Of a stretch of DNA of 64,000 bases, positions 56,035 through 64,000 are shown in pieces. The translations under genes and the position numbers were made by a program. Numbering within the stretch: the first letter of the stretch is position 1; every line of letters begins with the position of its first letter. The notes under the pieces are model-generated. The model was given only the letters and a program-made list of their open reading frames with translations. It was not told the origin of the DNA and ran no database searches. Source of the DNA: Lantana camara (lineage: Eukaryota > Streptophyta > Magnoliopsida > Lamiales > Verbenaceae); contig CM074855.1 in NCBI GenBank assembly GCA_037501455.1, positions 26,499,001 to 26,563,000 of the forward strand, read 5' to 3'.

Positions 56035-58804
56035 AGCACACAAGCAGAAGCAAGGTTCACCATAATCAACACACACTCCACTGGCCAGGGTATCACATAA
56101 TAACAAAATTTAAATATGTAAACGATGCATGTATGCTCGTGCGATGGATGCTTAGTGTACCGTTCACCGTAGCAATGGAATTGATGTTGTGACTTTACTT
56201 CTACGATTTGGATAGTCTGATCTCTAGCTGGCTTGATTCCCAACTTGTCTTTCCTATCTTCAGTATATGTTTGACTGAGAAAGTCAGACCCTTGGTTGAT
56301 CCTATTCTCGATTCCATTCGGATCCTTACTCACAGTTATCTCCTGTAATTAACCGAGCACCAGTTTATTCCGCCTACGATCAGAACATTTGTCTTTGTAC
56401 CAGGTTCATTATATTATCTTTGGTCGTACAAGAATCTTGAACTTTGACTCCTACTTCATACATTGTCACCAACTGGTTAAGTCCTTTGTTGAAGATTTGG
56501 TCATCTGGAACTAGTGGACATCCTTCTTAAAGGTGATAAATTGGACCAATTTTCCTTTCTTGAAACTAATTTAGGAATCCATCAGAAGTTCCCTGATAAT
56601 ATCATCATCCTCGCTGTCTGAATCACGTGCTTATAAATTCCCAAACGAACCACTCTCTTCGATGCCTTATGAAGATCTTCATCCCGGTTATATTAACTTA
56701 ACTCAACTTTGAAGGTTTACTGATAAGCCGCCTTATTCTTTTCCTGTCACTATCATTGGGTCGTTCATGTCCGTCATGGCTTGCAATTTTTTTTTTTTCT
56801 GCTACGAGAAGTAACTTCCTCGAGCACAACTGTGAATTTAAGTTTGTGAGTAGTCGCACTCTCCCCCTTAAGAATTTTCTATCTTAATTCCTTGAATTTA
56901 TTACACCGCCTCGCGGATCACATATCCTAAATTTTATCATTTTTGCATCCTTGGTTTAAATGATTCTAGTTGTTCCACGTGCCAGGTGATCTCACTCACA
57001 ACTATCTTAAAATGATAGGTAGGAATAGCCATTTACTTCTTCTATCGTTCCATTCTCCGGTTCCACCTTCCAATTCTCGGTATCTCTTTTCCCTTTTTGA
57101 TCCACGATTTGCAACTCAAATATTTCTTCTATTCTTGATTCAAATGAGACTCGGTCAGAGTAATGTTTGAGGGGGAAGCAAAGGAGATTCCGTTATGTCG
57201 CAGTTGAAGTGATGCTTGCCGGATAAAGTGGAGAAAATTCCTACGAAGAAAACACTTAAGATGCATGTTGGGTAAAAATGCCGATGTACATATCACTCTT
57301 ATAAATAATTTAAAGATGCAACATGTTGGAGCAATTATATCAATTAAAGATACATAAATAAATAAAAGAAGTTAAATAATTTAAAATAACGTATGATGCA
57401 CGTGCCATGAATGCGTTGAACCTGTCACCGTAGTTATATCTTTTAGCTTGACACTTGTTCATGTTTCGTTGAATTGAAGCGTGTCCCGAATTTATTGATC
57501 ATCTCTTGTTACCCACGGTCTTCCAATTCTTCAAAATTCTTTATCATCAACTTACACACCTCCATCACCCGAGATTGAAATTTCTGGAATTCGATTTCTT
57601 TCCATGTACCGACCTCCAAGCGTTACCCGAACCTTTACCATAAATATTTCCTTGCTCAAAGTTTTCCTTGTATCACTCGCACAACTTTATAAACCAAAAT
57701 TATGCTTCTTGAACTCAGATGCTTCTACACCCATGAAATTGAAACCTTAACTTATCTCGGAGACTTAAGCTCAAATCCTTGTCTTAGTCCTTACCAAAGT
57801 TGTTACTTTGATCAAAGCTTCCTCGGTTTATTTGTTATGAGTTCCAATAATCAAATGAACTCACCCTCCAACTGCTCACACTTGACCTTTCTTTATCGCC
57901 TTCATTTGTTATTCCATATCTTCCAAATCAACCTCACAATACGATAATTCAGCTTGGATCTGGAAGATAAACTCAATCTGCACGAATCTAGAATCTTTAA
58001 TATATTAGCTCTTCCTGAACTTAGAATCATTAGATCAATCGGTTCACTTTAATTCCCATCTTATAGATACTTCACCAAGGACACTAGAGGTTGCAAACTT
58101 TTCCTCCCACAACTTGAATGTAGTTCAACTAACCGAAGATCCTCAATTTGTTTATGAATCCGAACCTTGAATCATTATTACCCTCAAAGCTTCCTTCATT
58201 CTTCCTTGAATTGAATAAGTCTTCTAAACCCGGTTGGTCCACTTCCTTTCATAATGAAATCTCATGTAGTTATCTTGTAATTCATAGATATCACTTCCTA
58301 CCAATTTCCCACCAAGTATCCACCAATTTCCATAAACTTGTAAGTTGCTCCCAAATTAATTCTTCCATTCCAGACTTTACACCCGGTCCATAACCCAATT
58401 AGAGGAGAAGATCCTAGCTCTTAAATTTTGTAGAAACCCCCGATGCATTCCTTCCAACTTTCAAGCTAAAGAAAGGAGTTTGGGTATATTGTAGTTGTTT
58501 GTAGAAATTGGCCGTGGTTTGATATTATCTTCATAACCTAGAAATCACAACTCATTCCAGAATAAATGCATGGGTTTAGTATATGCTCATGCACATAATC
58601 ACCACCAAAAGCATGGATTCAATGCAACATACAACCTGCAAATCAATAAAATTTTAAAGAAGCATGTGTAACAATATTTTCCATACCAAGTAACAATAGC
58701 AAAACTTATGTTCAATGCGGTGCACACGTTGACAAATAGTTCCTAAGCCGTTCGACCTATACTTGACACGACACGACACTAGAACTCCGGTTTTGCAACC
58801 TAGA

Positions 58805-58816
58805 GCTCTGATACCA
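58805..58816 (-). promoter_or_regulatory. Primer-binding site (initiator tRNA-Met)
   Basis: On the minus strand TGGTATCAGAGC, the usual complement of the 3' end of plant initiator tRNA-Met, lies eight bases inside the right LTR. Confidence 0.88.
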
Positions 58817-58824
58817 CCTAAAGA

Positions 58825-61800
58825 TGTAGCACCCGCGACGAGAGCACCACATCCCCCGCACTATGAGTTCAGTCCACATATGAAATGGAATGATCCATAC
58901 ATGAACTAAACTCACAGCGAACGGAAGACAATGAAAAAGACAGTCCTAGCTAGGCGGAATCTAACCCTGAAACGATCAACAGTGACCACAATGCGGAAGT
59001 AAAGCAATTATCTATTCAATATCAATAAAATGAATGCAAGTTCAAGGAAAGTAAATACGGGTTCTACTAATTCAATGAACCTGTCCTAACCTGTCCCGAA
59101 TCAATTCAATACAATAACATAAAACGGGTTCAACTAAAGCCCTAGAACCTGTCCCGAGTTCAATTTAATTCAGTAAGTAGCATACTAATCCAATAGCAAG
59201 TTCAATACAGTAATTAAAATACAATATGCAGTGAGTGTAAGTGATGAGACTGGAACAAGACTCGAAAGGAAGGACAAGACACAACTCTGACTCCCGCCTA
59301 GCACACCACCTGCAAAACTGAAAACTGAGGTGTCAGTCTCCACAAGACTGAGCGAGGGGCATAATAATATATAAGCGCAGATAACATGCAAGTCATAACC
59401 TCGGGTAAGGTTTTATAACAGAACAAAACAGGTTCAATAATACTTAGAACTCGCCCGAGATTACAACTATCAGATTAGACACTTCAATCAATTTCAATCA
59501 ATCAACCAGTGGCCCGGCGAGTGAGGGCAATCTCCAACCTTACTCCGACAGTGTACAATAATTCAATTATTAAGTGATTAGGTGATCAAACAATCTATTT
59601 ACAGTGCACAATTAGCAGTTTCAATCCAACCTTCTTCCTCCGGGTGATGGGGGATTGCAAGGCCCCGCCATCCAATCAATCTGGGCAGAGGGTGCCTGAT
59701 TCCCTAAGCCCGGAACTCCTTCCCCGCCCTAATCTCCTAGGGGGTTCAGGGGTCATCCCAATTTGGTGAGGATAGCTCCCGAGTTACCCGTCAGCCCATG
59801 CTTTCCCGGTTGGCTCGAGTCACTACCCTCGGGCCCACAGTGCAATACAATACTCGCCCAATCCATCAATCAATCAATACAGTACAATTCAATAGATCAG
59901 TGGAAAATCAATAGAGTTTAGAAAACTATAGATATATAGATACCTTTTGGCCGAAAGTTCACGTAAGGGTTGTAATGGTTCTATGTATCTAGAAATTAAA
60001 CCTCACCTGGAATACCACGAGACAAGAACAACAACAAGTGCACTACGGTTGCCTATTCGATCCAGAAGTCTCCACCCTGGAGAAGAACTGTACAATAAAG
60101 GGAACAATGTGTACCAGTGAGAGGAGACTCAATATGAACCAAATAAGACGCACGGCAATGTTCATGAAATGGTATCAATAAGTTATGCAATAATCCAATA
60201 TATAATAAATTACAAAAGTCATGTAATGTTCGGGTGTACATTCAAGTTTCCAAATAACAATTAAACATATAATTAAAGCTACATGTATGATTCATGAACG
60301 TTAAGTTCATATTTCAAATTAATTAAGCATTTGGAATAATTATGCCCACTCATATATATTCAAACAATTCTCAATTAAATCAATTAAGACAAGTAATCAA
60401 CATGAAACGAGGTCCATAAAATCAATGAGTTAAGAATTCGAGTTTTCATATATCATAGATCATTTAATACATGCTTTCGTACACATTGGAATTCATATTG
60501 ATCGACAAATCAAGCAATTGACAATTTATTGCAATTAAAACAATTAATTTCAATTAAATAGAAATACACAAAATAAATCACAATAAATCAACCGGGCATC
60601 CGATTGACGAACGGAAAGCGGTGATAGACTCACCACGACGAAAGGAACACAATGTCCGGAAGTCACCGGAATGCCGCTACCGGAGCCGCCGGAACAGTCA
60701 CCGGCCGCCACCGGAATACCGTCTCCGGTGGTCGGAAAAAACCCCGGAAGGACAGGAACGTACGTCTCGGCCTGCTCAACAAAAACCCTCAATCAATTTC
60801 AGAAAATGCCAAACACGCCGGACTTCGTTGACGAAAAACCGAACTTAAATCCTAGTACGAAAACTGAAATTAAACGTAAACCGTAAAACCAAAATGAAAT
60901 CCGAGCATACCGTTGGAAAGCTTGTAACAAGCCCTACGAAAGCCCCAAGTCAAATCGCCGGAAAAATCGCCGGAACAGTAACCGGTTCAGACCCGCCGGT
61001 CCGCCACCGATCCGCCGCCGCCGGCCGATTCTCTGACCGCCACCACCACGAATAGCTCGGACTCGTCAACATGAGCAACTTTTGTGAAGGGAGCACCACC
61101 GAAATCGGCCGGAAAATGGCCGAACCGCCGCCCCCCAAGCTACGCCACTGCGTCACCGCCGGAACCACCACCTACGCCGCGATTCGAGTAAAACGAAGGC
61201 CGGAAATGGAACGGGAAGGTCCAAAAACGTGGGGTTGGGTGGTTGTTGGCCGGCGAGGGTCGCCGGAACGCCGCCGGCGTGGAGGTGGCGTAACCCGCCA
61301 CCGTCGGACCACCGCTGCTCCGCCGCTGGTCACTTTCAGGCCACGAAACTGGTACGGTTGTGACGGGCTCGTCGAGCTGATGAACGTGGACTATTGGATC
61401 GTCGAATTCCGTCGAGAAACGAGGGAGAACGAGCATGTGTGTGTAAACACACCTCCACTGTGTGTGAATAGTGCCTGTTGCTGGAGGAAGACGATGGCTG
61501 GAGCAGATCTGATTTTGGCACGCAAAACGAGGAGATCCGAGTATATATCTCGGGTCTTCGTACGCAAAAGCAATCGGAAGGACGGGCTAACGAAGTCAGA
61601 ATGGGGCAAACTTAGAGTCTACGGACTCGTCTCGATGCCCCGGACGCAAAGGAGGGGTCAAAGAAGTCAAAATCTCTACCAAACGAGAAGTGACCGGAAA
61701 ACCCCCCCTAAAAGAAGAAAAAATACAAAAAGGGCCCTAACTCTAAAAGAGTTCAAAAGTGGCCCACACAACGCAACAATCACATAATTAAACATATAAA

Positions 61801-61849
61801 AAGGTTGAAAGGTGACGTACCTTATTTATCGGATGAGCGGGGCGTTACA
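58825..61849 (-). repeat. 5' LTR of the non-coding retrotransposon
   Basis: 3025 bp, about 99% identical to the left LTR. Most differences are transitions and many fall in CG or CCG sites of the GC-rich part, as expected from deamination of methylated cytosines. One 3-bp and one 4-bp indel are visible. Confidence 0.92.
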
Positions 61850-61856
61850 CTCATAA

Positions 61857-62241
61857 TGATAAGCTTGGCAACAAAAGAATTCCTTTGCTGGGCCTAAGAG
61901 CCGGCTCGTGAGCATATGGGCTCGAGCTCTATGTCGAGCCCAACATTGTTTGGACAAAAGCAGCCCAAAAAACCAAGCTTTATTCCGTCGCTGAAGACGT
62001 TGCCGCCGACAACCACGTTGAAGACGCCGCAGCTGAAGATCCCTTGTTGTAAGTTTCATGATTGTATCTTCAAATTGTACTGAATGGGTGATGCTGTTTG
62101 TATCTGAAATGGATATGCAGTGGAATTTCATAGATATTTTAATGGGTGTGGATGCTTTCGTGATGCTCCTGTTCTTGTTAGGTTTAATTTCAATGAAGTT
62201 TTTCTTTTTTTGGTTGGTATGCATGGCAAGGAGGCTTTTCG
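61857..62241. other. 385-bp palindrome spacer, copy 3
   Basis: Third copy of the spacer, again 385 bp, with the same exon-like stretch and GTAAGT donor-like site. Confidence 0.55.
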
Positions 62242-64000
62242 TTATGAGGGACACCCAAGTGTTTTTTTAGTAAGTTAACCTCTAGTATCAAAAGAATTGG
62301 GTACATAATCTTTTTCTCAATTTTGTCTGATAAAATAAATGTTAAATATAATTATTTTTCACGTGTACAAATCGAATGAGCGATCTCAGAAATTGCGCAC
62401 TCGATTTTTTTTCTTTTCTTTTTTCTTTTATTTTCTTTTATTCTCTTTATTTTCTTTAATTATTTTTATTCATCACGATTTCTTTAAATCTACTTTTCAA
62501 TTGTTTCTTTATTTTCATTTATCACTTTTTCTTATTTATTTATTTTCTTTTATTTCATTTATTCATTTTTCTTCAAGTAATTGAGTGCACGATTTCTGCG
62601 ATCGAGCACTCGATTTCTGCAATCGCGTGCGCGATCGCAGAAATCTAGAATCGCGTACTCAATTTGCGATTGAAAAAACGAGTGCGCGATTTCTTCAACC
62701 GCGTCCGCAATTTCTGCAATCGCGCACTCTTTCTTGAAGAAATTTGAAAAAAAAAAAAAAAGTAGAACAATAGAAGAATAGTAGAAGATGTTAAAAATCC
62801 TTGATCTTCTAACGTGATTGCAGAACCGGTTGTACATAATAAAAATGCAGGCAGAAATCTTCAATGTATCTAGTATCTCAGGGAAAAAAAAGAAAAAAAA
62901 AAAGAGGAATAGAAAAAGAGAATAAGAATTCTTGATCTTCTAACATCATTGCAGAGAACGAATCGGCGACAATGATTGCAGAGTACGAATCAGAAACGAT
63001 GGAGGCGGGAGGCGAGACAGAGAAAGAGAGAAGATGAATGAGAGAATGTAAAAATGAGAGAAGTAGATCTAGATCTGAAATTTGAATATCGGCGTGTTTC
63101 TCGAGATAATATAGAAAAAAAAACAGAAAAAGAAATAAAAAATTTACATTAGATCCACATCAGATAACAAAGATAAAAATAAAAGGAAAAAAAAAAACTG
63201 AGGGTTACATCCCTAAAAAAAGAGTTTGGCATCCCTTGGGGCCTAATTCCCTCGAGATAGTAACAGCTTAAAGATTTTCTACACAATGTCATATAATTGC
63301 TGTTGCATTTTTGGTGGCTGAGCTCATAATGTAAAACACCTATGAATAACTACACAATCAATTTCCTGGGCAAAAAAATAAACTACGTCATTCCTATGAA
63401 TCAAGCGCGACCCAGTGCACCTATTTTCCCATATAAGATAAATCTTGATCAAGGTGATATAGCTGTTCCCTTAACTATCAATTAAACCATCACGTCACAC
63501 AGTCATATTCAAGAGATACATAAAGAAATGAATTTATGCAACCGAACTGCTAGAGTATGATTTATAGTTCTATCCTGTCGAAATCCCATTCCAAAACGAG
63601 GATTTTGTGGTTCTTCTACCTTTAATTCATCACCATCTTAAGTTTCTTGTTAAAGAATAGGATGTATGTTCAGATTGTTTAAAAATATGAAACCCACATA
63701 GGTTAAAATGTAAATTCTAAACCTAAATCTCAAATTTCGCTGGTTAGAAACATAAAAGATTCACGTACCAATAGTAATAACGCAGCAAATTTCAGAAAGG
63801 AATATGAAATCTCTCTCTAGCCCGTTGGGCCCGGATAATCACTGGTGCTATATGACGGCGTGATGATTCGGGCGGAGGCAAACGTACAGAGGCGGTGATC
63901 GAACATCGTCAGTGGGCGAAGTTTCTTATTTTCAAACGTACTTGGAGAAAATCGCAGAAAACTAGAATCGCGCACGCGATTTCAAAAATCGAGTGCGCGA

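Larger units (their letters stand above)
55371..58824 (-). other. Non-coding interior of the retrotransposon
   Basis: 3454 bp with stops in all frames and no recognisable gag, protease, reverse transcriptase or integrase motifs. Apart from the terminal priming sites, the only structure I see is the hairpin repeat array at 55652-56034. Replication would depend on proteins from another element. Confidence 0.75.
52345..61849 (-). mobile_element. Non-coding (LARD-like) LTR retrotransposon, 9.5 kb
   Basis: Two LTRs of about 3.03 kb (52345-55370 and 58825-61849) enclose 3454 bp without gag or pol frames. On the minus strand the LTR starts TGTAACGCCCC and ends GGGTGCTACA. The 5-bp duplication CTCAT flanks the element (52340-52344 and 61850-61854). 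A primer-binding site for initiator tRNA-Met next to the right LTR and a purine tract next to the left LTR give the minus orientation. Long LTRs and an empty interior fit a large retrotransposon derivative. The LTR start suggests a Ty3/gypsy (Tekay-like) parent, which is inference. The LTRs differ by about 28 substitutions and two indels by eye. Confidence 0.93.
50470..64000. repeat. Fold-back palindrome 3, interrupted by a retrotransposon
   Basis: The forward arm is 50470 to about 52344, the spacer is at 61857-62241 and the reverse arm runs from 62242 to beyond the window. The LTR retrotransposon at 52345-61849 sits in the inner end of the arm, at CTCAT. Without it the core would lie about 4.1 kb from that of palindrome 2. 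Confidence 0.87.

Noticed and set aside
55764..56333. Minus-strand frame of 189 codons across the hairpin array
   Set aside because: Its C-terminal half is simply the translated hairpin repeats and its N-terminal half shows no known domain. It is open by chance in a repeat.

Overview
The window is nuclear DNA of a flowering plant, most likely a eudicot. It holds intron-containing plant genes (a plastid-type RNA pseudouridine synthase and a DYW-class PPR protein), Tat-lineage Ty3/gypsy retrotransposons with the plant-specific second RNase H, small TIR elements with clean target-site duplications, and a piece of plant mitochondrial DNA. I cannot name the species.

Layout. 1-6076: 3' part of an older Tat-lineage element (integrase end, tandem repeats, an antisense gene with a nonsense codon, 3' LTR). 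6077-9066: AT-rich intergenic DNA with a 1.38-kb Mutator-like element (9-bp TSD) that carries a 0.73-kb hAT-like element (8-bp TSD). 9076-23834: an AT-rich, multiply palindromic inverted-repeat element with matching 9-bp flanks. Nested in it are a complete, very young Tat-lineage LTR retrotransposon (9618-21918) and a mitochondrial insertion with an sdh4 fragment (about 22900-23474). 23835-24741: intergenic. 24742-31030, minus strand: a seven-exon RluA-family pseudouridine synthase gene whose fourth intron contains a whole DYW-PPR gene on the same strand, broken by one TGG-to-TAG change. 31115-43252: nine direct tandem copies of a unit of about 1.36 kb, alternating between two subtypes, starting 85 bp from the pseudouridine synthase start codon. 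43253-64000: the same unit continues as three consecutive fold-back palindromes, each around an identical-length 385-bp spacer. The third spacer is split by a 9.5-kb non-coding LTR retrotransposon (52345-61849).

How the parts work together. In the young Tat element the sense strand makes a 2046-residue Gag-Pol. The opposite strand carries its own TATA box and a three-exon gene predicted to make an 889-residue protein. The older copy has the same antisense gene with its first intron at the same place and phase and an equivalent TATA box, so the antisense gene is an inherited part of these elements. In the host locus, exon 4 of the pseudouridine synthase could splice in frame to an acceptor just upstream of the PPR start.

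The observations I rate most worth following are the antisense spliced gene, the possible pseudouridine synthase-PPR joint transcript, the dimeric tandem array that turns into fold-back palindromes, and a 12-unit array of short hairpins with compensating stem changes inside the non-coding retrotransposon.
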